Assembly (NCBI RefSeq): GCF_001280005.1
Contig: NZ_LGDW01000096.1
Coordinates: 1-64,000 of the forward strand
DNA: 64,000 nucleotides
Source: Streptomyces sp. NRRL WC-3618
GTDB taxonomy: Bacteria; Actinomycetota; Actinomycetes; Streptomycetales; Streptomycetaceae
Direction of reading: 5' to 3'
A program made the position numbers and the translations under genes. The notes beneath the pieces are model-generated. The model was not told the DNA's origin. It saw only the letters and a program-made list of their open reading frames with translations, and did not search any database. Positions 1 to 9,452 of the stretch are shown here, piece by piece (the stretch's first letter is position 1; each line of letters opens with the position of its first letter).

Positions 1-122
1 AGATCGCCGTGAGAGTCCCCGCGAACCTGAAAGCCGCGCAAAGAGTCGACTTCACGGATCGCGCCCCGCTCGGGCCCGGGTACGCCGTACGGTCGCTTCT
101 ACGGATGGCGACCGGACGGTGA
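1..122 (+). CDS. possible C-terminal tail of an upstream gene (partial)
   Basis: An open frame enters the window at its left edge (codons from base 3) and runs about 39 codons to a TGA at 120-122, ending in ...RSLLRMATGR. The short length gives no family identity. It is listed because the frame is open from the window edge and ends just before the next gene; it may be chance. Confidence 0.25.
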   Translation, partial: IAVRVPANLKAAQRVDFTDRAPLGPGYAVRSLLRMATGR

Positions 123-152
123 CGCGGGTCAGGCATGGGAAGAGATCCGAGG

Positions 153-1952
153 ATGGTCAATGCCCGTACGTACCCGCTGTGGCGGGATCTTGCGCTGAGC
201 GAGGACCTCCCCCAGGAAGCCCTCAAGACGATGGTTGAGGCCCTGTGCACCCCGGCGATCAGCCTTCACGGCATCGACCTTCAGGCCGACCGGTGGCGGG
301 AGGAAACACTCAAAGCTGCCCTGCCCACGCTGCTGGCCCGGACCTCTGCCAAGCGGCTGCGGAACCGGCTCCTGGTGCAGACCGACGAGAAGATGCTGGC
401 CGCCCTGGCGGCCGACGGCACGGTGACCACCGCCGACCTGCCCGCCGTCCTGCGCACCCGCCGCGTCTGGGCCGGACTGGTCACCGGTCTCGCACGACAC
501 CCCGACCAGGTCGAAGCGGCGATCGCTCTCCTGCCCCGCCTGCCCGGTCACGAGGTGGAGCGGGTCGTCCGGGACTGGGATCTCGACCGCTACACCCGCA
601 CGGATGGGACCGCGCCGGCCCCGCCCCTGCCGCAGGCACTGTTCGACGCCGTCCTGGAAGCCTGCCTCACTCCGCTCGCCGCGTACCTGCTCCGCCCAGA
701 GCCCGAAGAGGGCTGGGAGGCCGTATCGGCGTTCTCGAAGGACTGGTCGCTGGAACTGGGCGACAACAGTGCCTGCGCGATGCCGGCCAGGTGTCCCGAA
801 CGGTGGGCGGAGCTCGCCGCACATCCCACCTTCGGGGCGGCCGTCCAGCACCTGCTGCTGGACCAGGCCGAGATCCGCGCTGAGCAAGACGCCCGGCTCT
901 ATGCCGCCGGCTCGTACCCGCCCGCCGAAGAACCTCCCGCCGCAGACCCGGACCCCGCCCTCAGCGAGGTCCTGCTGCGGGCCTGCCTCCCGGCCCTGTG
1001 CTTTCCCGAGCTGACCGAGCTGCCCAACCCGCAGGTGACGGCACGCAGCACCCTGCACCACATCGCCCACCGCGTCCGCAACAACCCGCGCCTGGCCGAC
1101 CTCGCCACCGAGCAGCTGCACGCGGCCACCGACGCTCTCGTGACTCGCGGCCGGCTGCTCAGCGCGCCCGACAGTCAAGCCGACGACTACGGTTCTGATG
1201 GCCGCGTCCTGAGGCTCGCCGATGACCTGGCCCTCCTCAGCGCCAACCCTGACCATCTCGCAGGTGCCTGCGCTCAGCTCACTGCCCTGGATCCGCCGGC
1301 CGTCGTCTCTCCCACGCCGAGCCGGACCCTGATCCGCATCATCGACAACACCGACCCCGACCACGACCGCCCCGCCCGGCTCCTGGAACGCCACTCCGAG
1401 CACCGCCCGGTCCAAGCCCTGGCCGTCCTCGCCGCCAACCCGCACACCCCGCACGCAGCCGTCACCGAGACCCTCCACGTGCTGCACCCTGCCGAGCTGG
1501 CCTGGATCGCCGAGAACGCCGAAGGCCCCGACTGGTTCCTGAACGCGGCGGCCGCCGTCCCGGCCGCCGAGGACGAAGACGACGGTGTGCTGCGGCTACT
1601 CAGCGACGACGAACTCGACCAGCACCCCGACCCGGCGTCCGTCCTGCAGTCCTGGCTCGACTCCCCCGCCGCCGCCGATGAGTACTTCTCCCGCTCCGAG
1701 CTCTACCGGGCCGTCGTCACCTCGCGCCACCACACCCTGGAGCACCTGCTCCAGATCCCCGCCGAGGAGCTCCTCTCCCGCCACGAACCTGAGATCGCCC
1801 TGAAGATCCTTCTCGACCGCTGCGGGCACAGCACCGAGAGATGGGCGGCGCTCGCCGGCGCCATAACGTTCGCGTACGACGAAGAGAAGATCTCCTTTGG
1901 AGAGCTCCTACACTCCCTGGACCACGCACCCGAGAAAATGCAGACACCCTGA
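153..1952 (+). CDS. hypothetical protein, large alpha-helical (about 599 aa)
   Basis: I do not recognise a family. The protein is about 599 aa, acidic, rich in Leu, Ala, Asp and Glu, and reads as a long run of amphipathic helices, as in HEAT-like scaffold proteins. It has no signal peptide, membrane segment or nucleotide-binding motif. Two in-frame starts exist: ATG 135, and ATG 153 with a GGAAGAG sequence at the right distance upstream; I prefer 153. Codon usage is normal high-GC Streptomyces, so the reading frame is secure even though the function is unknown. It is a stand-alone gene; the next gene on this strand starts about 185 bases after its stop. Confidence 0.75.
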   Translation: MVNARTYPLWRDLALSEDLPQEALKTMVEALCTPAISLHGIDLQADRWREETLKAALPTLLARTSAKRLRNRLLVQTDEKMLAALAADGTVTTADLPAVLRTRRVWAGLVTGLARHPDQVEAAIALLPRLPGHEVERVVRDWDLDRYTRTDGTAPAPPLPQALFDAVLEACLTPLAAYLLRPEPEEGWEAVSAFSKDWSLELGDNSACAMPARCPERWAELAAHPTFGAAVQHLLLDQAEIRAEQDARLYAAGSYPPAEEPPAADPDPALSEVLLRACLPALCFPELTELPNPQVTARSTLHHIAHRVRNNPRLADLATEQLHAATDALVTRGRLLSAPDSQADDYGSDGRVLRLADDLALLSANPDHLAGACAQLTALDPPAVVSPTPSRTLIRIIDNTDPDHDRPARLLERHSEHRPVQALAVLAANPHTPHAAVTETLHVLHPAELAWIAENAEGPDWFLNAAAAVPAAEDEDDGVLRLLSDDELDQHPDPASVLQSWLDSPAAADEYFSRSELYRAVVTSRHHTLEHLLQIPAEELLSRHEPEIALKILLDRCGHSTERWAALAGAITFAYDEEKISFGELLHSLDHAPEKMQTP

Positions 1953-2084
1953 TTGCTGGCCAGGTCACGCAAGGTCGAGTTGGACATCTTAGCCGGGCAG
2001 TTCGGTCCGATGATCAGGTCTGAGCAGCTTGAGCAAATCAAGCGAGATCTCGCCGACCTGGAGGCGACGCTGAACGAGGAATAG
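1953..2084 (+). other. short coding-like remnant
   Basis: Directly after the previous stop there is a 43-codon frame starting TTG and ending TAG. It has a charged, coiled-coil-like end (QLEQIKRDLADLEATLNEE). No good ribosome site precedes it. It reads like the tail of a longer protein (an oligomerising or recombinase-type C-terminus), but I cannot name it. Confidence 0.25.
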
Positions 2085-2138
2085 GCAAAAGCCAGTTTCC
2101 GACAGCCTCACTACGCAAGCCCGCACGAGGTGAATCGC

Positions 2139-2684
2139 ATGGAGCAAATCAGGACGGCACTGGTATCAGGTCTCGTAGCCCTGCTCGTTGGAGGCGGAAG
2201 CGCGCTCCTGACCCTGACACAGATCCGCAGAGAACACCGAAGGTGGCTGACCGATCTCAAGGTCGCATGGTCACTCGAACTCCACAAATCGCGAATGGCG
2301 ACCTACCCCGAGGCGCACAGAGCCCTCGCGCCGCTGTCGAACGCTAGCCCGGACGCGGTCACTCCCCAAGTCGCCGACGAGGTGGCCCGGCAGCTCAACG
2401 ACTGGCTCTACTCTGCGGGTGGCCTCTGCGCCGACGCCACCACACGAGGTGCTCTGCTCGGCCTTCGTGAATGCTGTCGCAATTGGGCGGCGACAGGAGG
2501 ACCTGAGCCCAAGGACCTCTATGCCTGGCGCAACCTCCTGGGCACCTTCCTCCGCCGCGATCTTGATGTGCTTGGGCTCGAATCCTACGACTTCGATCTT
2601 GACCCGACTCTGTTGAGTAAACTGCAAAGAGAACTCGAATCCGCACGCCGACGAAAGAACCGCACCAGTCGCAACGGAGGCTGA
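2139..2684 (+). CDS. hypothetical membrane-anchored protein (about 181 aa)
   Basis: One N-terminal transmembrane helix (about residues 7-28, ALVSGLVALLVGGGSALLTL) is followed by a soluble helical domain with two Trp-rich stretches and two Cys residues. ATG 2139 is preferred over GTG 2130 because the ACGAGG ribosome site at 2125-2130 lies 8 bases before it. The topology suggests a bitopic protein with a cytoplasmic domain. I do not recognise a family. An IS6-type element end begins about 10 bases after the stop. Confidence 0.65.
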   Translation: MEQIRTALVSGLVALLVGGGSALLTLTQIRREHRRWLTDLKVAWSLELHKSRMATYPEAHRALAPLSNASPDAVTPQVADEVARQLNDWLYSAGGLCADATTRGALLGLRECCRNWAATGGPEPKDLYAWRNLLGTFLRRDLDVLGLESYDFDLDPTLLSKLQRELESARRRKNRTSRNGG

Positions 2685-2693
2685 AGGCGCGCC

Positions 2694-2955
2694 GGCACTG
2701 TCACGTTGGCTGGCCGGTGGGATGATCTTCTGGTTGATCGTGCTGGAGGGGGCTGTCTGTGGGGGCAGTGTCGCTGTCGTACAAGGGGCATCGGTACCCG
2801 GTCGAGGTCATCTCCCACTGCGTGTGGCTGTACCACCGCTTCCCGCTGTCATTCCGCGAGGTCGAAGAGCTGATGCTCGAGCGCTGGATCGTCGTCTCCT
2901 ACGAGACGATCCGCCGCTGGTGCGCCAAGTTCGGGCAGACCTACGCCAACGGGCG
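2694..2955 (+). mobile_element. IS6-family insertion sequence remnant (left end)
   Basis: The left end begins GGCACTGT, the typical terminal sequence of IS6-family elements. It is followed about 65 bases later by the start (GTG 2759) of a transposase whose first 65 residues match the IS6/IS26 N-terminus: YKGHRYPVEVISHCVWLYHR, then FREVEELMLER and SYETIRRWCAKFGQTYANG. Homology stops at about 2955, before the DDE catalytic domain. No right end is present, so the copy is dead. Confidence 0.75.
2759..2955 (+). pseudogene. IS6-family transposase, N-terminal fragment
   Basis: Only the DNA-binding N-terminal part of the transposase survives (about 65 of roughly 230 residues). It is one substitution-like change away from consensus (ELMLERWIVVSYET where family members usually have G for W) and it loses the whole DDE domain. 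After TYANG the frame runs into unrelated sequence (about 2956-3130). That stretch holds another short coding-like piece (EVHPRRSSAAAKQAALEART, then LLTGDPRVLELAARVVDGR) of unknown origin. Confidence 0.7.
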
Positions 2956-3135
2956 CATTACGGGCGAACCGTGGAGGTGCATCCGAGGCGGAGCAGCGCG
3001 GCCGCGAAGCAGGCCGCACTGGAGGCGCGCACCACTGCGGGCGAGGACCGAGCCTTTTCAAGCTGCTGACCGGCGATCCACGCGTCCTGGAACTCGCCGC
3101 CCGCGTCGTCGATGGCCGTCCACGGCGGATCACCG

Positions 3136-5511
3136 CTATTCGCTTCGGCGCCAGGGGTGGCTTGTGCCGGTGCGGGGTGTTGGGCTCGGTCGGTACTGCC
3201 GGGGAACGCTGCGGTAGTACCGGGCGATCACTGCATGGCTCAGGGTGTAGCTCTGGGAGGTGCGTTCCAGCAGACCCACTTCGGCGGCACCGGTGAGAGC
3301 GGCGGGCAGCTGCACGGGGCTGAGGTCGCGCAGGAGCGCAGGGCGCGAGATCGCGGCAGAAAGCCACTGGCCGGTCGTGGTCGTCAGGAATACGAAGCGG
3401 ATCCCGATGATCACGATAGGAGGTGAAACGGCCATGGCCAACAACGCTACGGCCACCGTCAGGAAGAGCAGGAGGCCGTCTGTGAGTGCGCGGTCCGGCG
3501 TCAAGGTCTTCCAAAGGGCGAGCAGTGGGCTCATGGCCACCAGGCCGCTGAAGAGGAGAGTCAACAGATAGCCGTCGAGGACGTCGTAAGGGCCTTCGTT
3601 GATCGCGGTCAGGTTGAGGCCCAGGCAGACGATTCCGGGGATCGCTGCCAGGAAGGCTCGCACGACGAGTGTCAGTTCCCGTAGATCTGCCGGGATCACG
3701 CCCCGGATTGATTCCTTGCGCAGGTAGGCGTAGCTCAGCAGGCCCGTCAGGAGCGAGCAGGTGAATTTCGTCGTACCGCTCACTGCAGGAGTGCTCTCGT
3801 ATGAGTACGTGGTGTAGTCGGGCTCTAGCGTGAGAGCTGCCAAGTACGCGTAGGCGCACAGCGCGAGGACGGCGCCTTGCACGATGGAGGACAGAATGCC
3901 GCGGGGGCGCGAGCGGTACAGGTCAGAGAGAGAGCGGACTCCTCTGCCTCTGGTGAGCTCATACATGGCGATACGTTCCAGTGCCAGGTGCAGGGCTGAC
4001 ACGCGGGCCCGGCGCTGCCGCTCACGCTGGGGGGAGTCCGGTGGGCTGAGCGGTTCCCGTCCCGTCGCAGCCTGCTCAACGAGGTAGCCGGCCAGCCGGT
4101 GTTCCAGGGTCTCTACGCTAACGCCGTCGGCGATCAGTTCGCGCGGGTCCGCCCGCCCGTCGGTATACAGCCTCCGGGCCGCCCCCGCGAGCAGGGGCGA
4201 GGACAGGACTCGCGTGGCTCGTGCGTCAGGTTGGGCGCGCAGTGCTGTGATCACGGCAGTCCAGTCCTGGGCCTTGGAACGGGCGCAGGACTCGGAGCGG
4301 GAGCTGCGTTGCAGCCAGCCGTCCAGGTCGTCGAGGCTCAGGGGCTGAAGCCGGATGCCGGCGCTGGCGGTGATGACCGTGTCAGTCTGCTCTACGGCGG
4401 ATGTGAACTCGCTGTAGCCGCTGACCACCACGAATTGGGCAGTAACGGGGAGGTGGTTGAGGTCGTCCAGTGCATGGCCGCGCTCGATGGGGGAAAGCCG
4501 GTCGAAGTCGTCGAGGATGGGCAGGAGTTGGCGCTTGCCGAGCAGGACGTTGACGAGTTCACCGTGGAAGAGGGCCTCCTTCCGCTTTCTGCCGTGGGCT
4601 TGGTCGGCCAGGGCGTTCAGCTCGGCAGCCATCCACTGCTGCAAGCTCTGCCGCCGCTCCGGCTGCCAGGTACTGAGGGAGAACCTGACGGGCAGGGAGC
4701 CATTCGACGGGCCCTTGCTCGATGCGAGCAGCTGTTCGCCCAGATGGCGCGCCATCTGGGTCTTGCCGCTCGATGGCTCACCGAGAATGAGCAGGCGCCC
4801 TGCCGGGACCAGAGCGAAGATCTCGGCGATGTCCCTGTACTGCCCGCGGAGGTCCGAGGCTGCTTCCTCCTGGTCCATGAAGTCGGCCGGAACGGTGGCG
4901 AAGCGCACGGGGGCCGGCGCCGGATGCGCCACGAGCCCCCGTACACGTGACTGAGGGGTCAGGGACCGCCATGCGGCCTGTTCCAACGCAGCGTGCCAAT
5001 CCGGTCCTGGTGACTGGTCCGAGGCCATCGAGCCCGGCAGGGTTCCGCTGCCAGGATGCGGCGGTGCCGGGACAGTGTCGGGCGGTGCCGACGACTCGAG
5101 CCCGATGCTCGGCCCTCGCGGCGGCACAAAAGCGCTTCGTTCGCTGGCCGCGGAGGGTGCGGTGGGGATCTCGTCTACCTGTCCGATGACGGACCTGTCC
5201 CCGCCGCCCCCGGCATCGTGCGCCACCTGAGTCGCGAGGGCGGCCTTGTCGTAACGGCTGCGCCACAGCGTGAGGTTGGCATCCGGTTCACATGCGAGGA
5301 CCCAGGCCTGCACTAGTTCCCAGCGCGGCAGATCCCTGCCCGTGGTGGCGGTACTGAGGGAGGCGGGGCTCCAGTTGACGGTAGCGGAGAGGTCGTTGAG
5401 TGTGAGTCCGGCACGGCGGCGGAGCTCGCGCAGTTGCTGCGCGAGCTCCGCCAGGGCCGGAACGGACGTGTCGAGCTCACGCTGCGGACGTCCGCGCTGC
5501 CCTTGGGACAT
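3136..5511 (-). CDS. HTH-NACHT NTPase with C-terminal membrane domain
   Basis: A 791-aa multidomain protein. Residues about 20-90 form an XRE-type helix-turn-helix. Residues 100-200 are a low-complexity linker. Residues about 238-470 are a NACHT/STAND P-loop NTPase with Walker A GEPSSGKT (244-251) and Walker B LLPILDDFD (329-337). Residues about 540-712 hold five or six transmembrane helices. A short basic tail follows. Standalone NACHT ATPases of this layout are common in Streptomyces, and the wider bacterial NACHT group includes antiphage proteins related to NLR immune receptors; that role here is inference. The start is supported by AGGAGG 9 bases upstream. The gene lies 12 bases downstream of a small membrane-protein gene, so they are probably one operon. 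Confidence 0.85.
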   Translation of the reverse strand: MSQGQRGRPQRELDTSVPALAELAQQLRELRRRAGLTLNDLSATVNWSPASLSTATTGRDLPRWELVQAWVLACEPDANLTLWRSRYDKAALATQVAHDAGGGGDRSVIGQVDEIPTAPSAASERSAFVPPRGPSIGLESSAPPDTVPAPPHPGSGTLPGSMASDQSPGPDWHAALEQAAWRSLTPQSRVRGLVAHPAPAPVRFATVPADFMDQEEAASDLRGQYRDIAEIFALVPAGRLLILGEPSSGKTQMARHLGEQLLASSKGPSNGSLPVRFSLSTWQPERRQSLQQWMAAELNALADQAHGRKRKEALFHGELVNVLLGKRQLLPILDDFDRLSPIERGHALDDLNHLPVTAQFVVVSGYSEFTSAVEQTDTVITASAGIRLQPLSLDDLDGWLQRSSRSESCARSKAQDWTAVITALRAQPDARATRVLSSPLLAGAARRLYTDGRADPRELIADGVSVETLEHRLAGYLVEQAATGREPLSPPDSPQRERQRRARVSALHLALERIAMYELTRGRGVRSLSDLYRSRPRGILSSIVQGAVLALCAYAYLAALTLEPDYTTYSYESTPAVSGTTKFTCSLLTGLLSYAYLRKESIRGVIPADLRELTLVVRAFLAAIPGIVCLGLNLTAINEGPYDVLDGYLLTLLFSGLVAMSPLLALWKTLTPDRALTDGLLLFLTVAVALLAMAVSPPIVIIGIRFVFLTTTTGQWLSAAISRPALLRDLSPVQLPAALTGAAEVGLLERTSQSYTLSHAVIARYYRSVPRQYRPSPTPRTGTSHPWRRSE

Positions 5512-5523
5512 GCTGGGGCCCTC

Positions 5524-5745
5524 CTACTGGCCGTGCGCGGGCTTTGTCGGCAGGACAGTGACGCGCTGGGCCAGGTCCAATGCGGTGGTGGTCACCAGCA
5601 CGATGAGGACCAGGGCGGTGTTCGGGTCGTAGCCGTTACGGGTCAGCAGAACGGTGACCACGGCCACCACGATCACCACGACGATGCGGACAGGGAACAA
5701 CGAGGGCCACCAGTCGGGGCGATGGGACTCCTGCGAATGCACCAT
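5524..5745 (-). CDS. small membrane protein encoded upstream of the NACHT ATPase
   Basis: A 73-aa protein starting MVHSQESHRPDWW. It has two hydrophobic segments (about residues 18-34 and 40-56, PVRIVVVIVVAVVTVLL and TALVLIVLVTTTALDLA). ATG 5745 is chosen because a perfect AGGAGG lies 6-7 bases upstream; the frame also extends further upstream without a ribosome site. The stop is 12 bases from the NACHT gene start, implying co-transcription and perhaps a membrane partner or inhibitor of that ATPase. No family recognised. Confidence 0.7.
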   Translation of the reverse strand: MVHSQESHRPDWWPSLFPVRIVVVIVVAVVTVLLTRNGYDPNTALVLIVLVTTTALDLAQRVTVLPTKPAHGQ

Positions 5746-6747
5746 GAGTGCCTCCTGTATGCGGAGAGGGTCGACGGTCCGAACGTGCTTGCGCACGCAT
5801 CTCTGCCTGCACTGCCCGCAGTTGGCGCTGCGGGATGGTTCGCCGCCATGTGCCTGGGGCGACGGGCAGGCCTTCACCTTGCCCTGTCTCCGAGCCGCCA
5901 ACCAGTCCGCGAGTATGGGGGCATTGCTCCTTATGATCTGATATGCGTTTCCCGCTGAAAAAAGCCTCGGGACGTCCGTGCGGAACTGAAAAAGTCACAA
6001 TGCAGACCTTCCTTGCAGGTCAGCACACACGGGTGCCCAGTCCCGCCGCCCGACGGTCAACGCGAAGAATCGCGCCCCCTGAAGAAACGAAGACAGGCGC
6101 ATAATCGGGATGGGAACACAGCCGCGAACAATGCCGTGCCCCTGCGAACGGAACTCGACGGTCCGGACGCACACCACCCGGCAGGGCCGTTGGCGCGGCC
6201 CTGCCAGAGCATCAAGACGCAGCCGAGTTCCGGACCGCTACCCAGGGGCTCGCCAGTGGATCCCCCCTCCTCGGCGAGGGGCTCTGGGTGGCGGTCAGTG
6301 TCGGAGCCGGCCGGCCAGGAGCTGCGGCCGCTCGGCAGGGGAGGCCTCAAGACGCTTCACGAAGTCCTCCAGGACGGCGTCTACACCGTCAAGGAGATCC
6401 ACACCCCGAAGTACGCGGCGGACTGCGCGGAGATCGGCCTGAAGTAGCGGCGGGGCGACCGCCGGGGCCGGGCGCCCGCGGCGGCTCTCGCCGGTTTGCG
6501 GGGGGGGATACGGAATGTTGACCTCCTCCGGACGACCCGGCCCGGGCCGGGGGTGCCCCTGGCCTGTATCATGATCACGACGGCGCCAGATCGACGCCGT
6601 CGTGATGTGTGCGGCGGCGCGGCTCCCCCCTCAGGTCTCGACCCGAGCCTCAACTCAAGCCCACTCACGGTTCTTTCTCCCCCCACTTCATGCTTTTCGC
6701 CAGCACTGCTGGGCGCGCCCGCACGCCCGCCGGAGACAGGAGCCGTC
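5746..6747. other. 1-kb region without a convincing complete gene
   Basis: The first part should hold the promoter of the small membrane gene. Near 6340-6447 (+) there is a coding-like tail, GGLKTLHEVLQDGVYTVKEI then HTPKYAADCAEIGLK and a TAG, which looks like the C-terminus of a lost gene; I cannot name it. A 12-bp perfect inverted repeat sits at 6574-6606. I see nothing else that I can support. Confidence 0.4.
6574..6606. promoter_or_regulatory. 12-bp perfect inverted repeat upstream of secreted protein gene
   Basis: ATCACGACGGCG (6574-6585) and CGCCGTCGTGAT (6595-6606) are exact inverted repeats around a 9-base loop. They lie about 140 bases before the gene at 6748. It could be an operator or the terminator of the decayed gene to its left; there is no T-tract. 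Confidence 0.4.
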
Positions 6748-8718
6748 GTGGTACTGACGACACGGAGACCGAGAGCCGCGGCGGTGGCACTCACCGCCGC
6801 ACTGACCGCGCTGACACTGGGCTCCGCCCTTCCCGCGACCGCCGCCGGATACTCCGCGTCGGCCGGTCCCTGGACCGCCGCCGCCACCCTGACCGGCGCC
6901 GAGGGCCAGCAGAGCCTGTTCGACGTCAAGGCGGCCGGGGACGGCACCGTGTTCGCCCTGTGGCTCGACAAGGCGGCCGGCGCCACCACCTGGGACGTCC
7001 AGGCGGCCGTCAAGCCGGCCGGCGGCAACACCTGGGGGGCGCCCCACACGCTGGCCACCGGCCGCGGCAAGAACGCCGAGGCCGACCTGGCCGTGACGGC
7101 CGACGGACACGCCGTGGTGACCTGGCTGGACGGCGACAGCGGCGCCCTCGCCGACCTCGCCGCGACCTGGGACCCCGCCCAGGGCAGTTGGTCCGCCCCG
7201 GCACCGCTCACGGCGTACGACGGCTCGTACCTGTCCCCGGCCCGTCTGGCCGCCGCGGCCGACGGCACCCTCACCGCGGTATGGACGCAGGGCGACGGCT
7301 CGCTCCAGTACCAGGTGATGACCGCGACCCGCGCCCCCGGCGCCCTGAGCTGGTCCGCGCCCGAGCCCCTCGGGTCCAACTCCAGCGGCTACATCTACGA
7401 CCTCTCGGTGACGGTGGCTCCCGACGGTGCGGCCAGCGCGGCCTGGGACGCGTACGGCTTCTTTACCGGGGACCACGCCGTCACCACCGCCACCCGGGCC
7501 TCGGCGGGCGGCGGTTGGAGCAGCGCCGCCGTCCTGCCCGGCACCGACGACACGTCCGGCCACGTGCAGGTGACGATGGACGCCAAGGACGCCACCACCG
7601 TCCTGTGGCGCACGAACATTGACGGCAACGACGGCGGCGGCGACCTGAAGTCCGCGACCCGGACCGCCCCGTCCGGGGCCTGGGGGGCCGCGCAGACCGT
7701 GACGGCCGCGTTCGGATCCAGCGACACCAGCGAGCCCCTGGCCGCTCCCGACGGCGACGTCACCTATGTGTGGGCCGGCTGGAGCAGCACCGCTGGTGAG
7801 TACGTCGTCCGGGCCGTCACCCGGAGCGCGGGCACCGGCGCCTGGTCGGCGCCGAAGACGCTGTCCACGGGATACGTCAACGCGGAGGTGTCCGCCTCCA
7901 TCGGCGCCGACGGCACCGTGCAGGCCGTGTGGCCGCAGACGCCCAGCATCGACAACGGCGACGACCACTACCTTCAGTGGGCGGTCCGGGCCGACGGCAC
8001 CTGGAGGACGGCGACCGCGCTCAGCAGTGTCCCCGTCCCCGCCGTCCCCAACACGGCCGCGCTGTCCGGCGAGGTGGCCGCGGGCCCCGACGGCCGGGCC
8101 ACCGTGGTGTGGCGCAAGGCGGTGTACGCCTCACCCGCCTCTTACACCTCCCAGGTGTGGACCCAGTCGCAGACCCTGCTGGCCAAGCCGCAGATCACCT
8201 CGAAGGCCACGCTGAGCGGGACCGCCCGCACCGGCTCGAAGCTCACCTGCGCCGCCGCCTGGACCGGCTACGGCAGTTCGGTCGCATGGTCCTGGCTGCG
8301 CGACGGCAAGACCGTCTCCGGCGCCACCGGCAAGACCCGCACCCTCACGTCCACGGACTACACCCACAAGGTGTCCTGCCGGGCCATTGTCACCAACCGC
8401 GCGGGAGCGGTCACCTCCACCTCCACGGCCGTCACCGTCACCGTGGGCCCCGCTCTGAAGCCCACCACGGTCCCCGTCGTGACCGGCACACCCAAGGTCG
8501 GCACCCGTCTGACGGCCGCCCACGGCACCTGGTCCCCGGCCGCCACCTCCTACACGTACGCCTGGAAGCGCGACGGCACGGCCATCACCGGCGCCACCAA
8601 GTCCACGTACGTCCCGGTGAGGGCCGACAAGGGCCACAAACTCACCGTGAAGGTCACCGCCCACCGGTACGCCTGGACCAACGGTTCCGCCACGACCGCC
8701 GCCGTCACCGTGCGCTGA
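6748..8718 (+). CDS. secreted propeller-like protein with C-terminal Ig-like repeats (656 aa)
   Basis: The protein starts with a Sec signal peptide (TTRRPRAAAVALTAALTALT, then GSALPATAAG). About 440 residues of repeats follow, each with a core like ADGTVQAVWPQ or ADGHAVVTWLDG plus a WSAPxxL element, a pattern typical of exported beta-propeller or sialidase-like folds. The last about 180 residues hold two Ig-like surface modules (VAWSWLRDGKTVSGAT; YTYAWKRDGTAITGAT). GTG 6748 is chosen because AGGAG lies 6 bases upstream and the signal peptide starts there. No catalytic residues are identifiable. It is probably an extracellular binding or adhesion protein. A strong terminator follows the stop. 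Confidence 0.8.
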   Translation: MVLTTRRPRAAAVALTAALTALTLGSALPATAAGYSASAGPWTAAATLTGAEGQQSLFDVKAAGDGTVFALWLDKAAGATTWDVQAAVKPAGGNTWGAPHTLATGRGKNAEADLAVTADGHAVVTWLDGDSGALADLAATWDPAQGSWSAPAPLTAYDGSYLSPARLAAAADGTLTAVWTQGDGSLQYQVMTATRAPGALSWSAPEPLGSNSSGYIYDLSVTVAPDGAASAAWDAYGFFTGDHAVTTATRASAGGGWSSAAVLPGTDDTSGHVQVTMDAKDATTVLWRTNIDGNDGGGDLKSATRTAPSGAWGAAQTVTAAFGSSDTSEPLAAPDGDVTYVWAGWSSTAGEYVVRAVTRSAGTGAWSAPKTLSTGYVNAEVSASIGADGTVQAVWPQTPSIDNGDDHYLQWAVRADGTWRTATALSSVPVPAVPNTAALSGEVAAGPDGRATVVWRKAVYASPASYTSQVWTQSQTLLAKPQITSKATLSGTARTGSKLTCAAAWTGYGSSVAWSWLRDGKTVSGATGKTRTLTSTDYTHKVSCRAIVTNRAGAVTSTSTAVTVTVGPALKPTTVPVVTGTPKVGTRLTAAHGTWSPAATSYTYAWKRDGTAITGATKSTYVPVRADKGHKLTVKVTAHRYAWTNGSATTAAVTVR

Positions 8719-8731
8719 GCCCCGCCGCTGG

Positions 8732-8755
8732 CCCCCGCGTTCCGGGACGCGGGGG
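8732..8755 (+). terminator. hairpin terminator after secreted propeller gene
   Basis: CCCCCGCGT (8732-8740) pairs perfectly with ACGCGGGGG (8747-8755) across a TCCGGG loop, 13 bases after the stop, followed by AGTTTCGG. This is a typical Streptomyces GC-rich terminator with little T-tract. Confidence 0.75.
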
Positions 8756-8904
8756 AGTTTCGGTGGGCCGGAGCGAGGCCCCTTCCCGCACCGGTGCCCA
8801 GCCGCACGGTGCTCGGATCCGTCCTGGATCCGGTCCTCGCCGGGCAGCCGTGACCCCGGCCGCATCTTCTTCCAGCGGCCTTCACCACGGTCAAGGAGCC
8901 CCGG

Positions 8905-9186
8905 ATGGCGCCCGTTCCGCACGCGGCGCCACGACCGGGCCACCAGCCTGTGGCCGTCGGCCCCCTCTCCGTCGGGGAGAGCCGGCACACCCTCCACCAC
9001 GCCGACCCGGCCGGCGCCCGGCACGGTGCGGACCGCGGCCGGGTCTGCCTGTCGGCCGCCGTCATCCGCCTCCTCGAACGCCTCGGCCGGGTGCCCGACG
9101 TGCGCCGACCCACCGCGGTGCGCCGCTCCCCGCTCGCCGCCCTGGTGAAGGCCGAGCCGCGGGAGAAGGAGGCCACTCCGGCCTGA
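8905..9186 (+). CDS. possible small hypothetical protein (93 aa)
   Basis: A 93-aa frame beginning MAPVPHAAPRPG, with an AAGGAG site about 8 bases upstream. The protein is basic, with a possible helix around residues 48-65 (VCLSAAVIRLLERLGRV), and no recognised domain. Other frames over this stretch are also open, as is common at this GC content, so this could be chance. Confidence 0.35.
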   Translation: MAPVPHAAPRPGHQPVAVGPLSVGESRHTLHHADPAGARHGADRGRVCLSAAVIRLLERLGRVPDVRRPTAVRRSPLAALVKAEPREKEATPA

Positions 9187-9452
9187 GCTCTCGCCGGTGT
9201 ACCGCAGCAGCTGTGCCGCCGGGCCGTCTGCTGGCCGTGCGGGAGTACGCCAGCAGGCGGCCGGCGTCACGAAGGTGCAGGCTGACGGTGTGGAGTGGCC
9301 CGTGGACGTCGCCCTCGCGCGGCCCGTGACGCAGCTGCCGCCGAGTCCGTCGTGGGCGTACGAGATCAAGGTCTATGGTTCTCCAGACATCCGGAGATGT
9401 CTCATTCGGGCGGACCACTTCAGTGACGGCGAACGAGAGAAGAGATCCTCCA

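Noticed and set aside
129..1487. Long minus-strand open frame opposite the first gene
   Set aside because: High-GC antisense shadow: glycine, valine and arginine-rich, no ribosome site, no family; the plus frame has better codon usage and protein character.
7929..9329. 466-aa plus-strand frame overlapping the secreted protein
   Set aside because: Histidine and arginine-rich shadow frame; the signal peptide and repeats are in the other frame.
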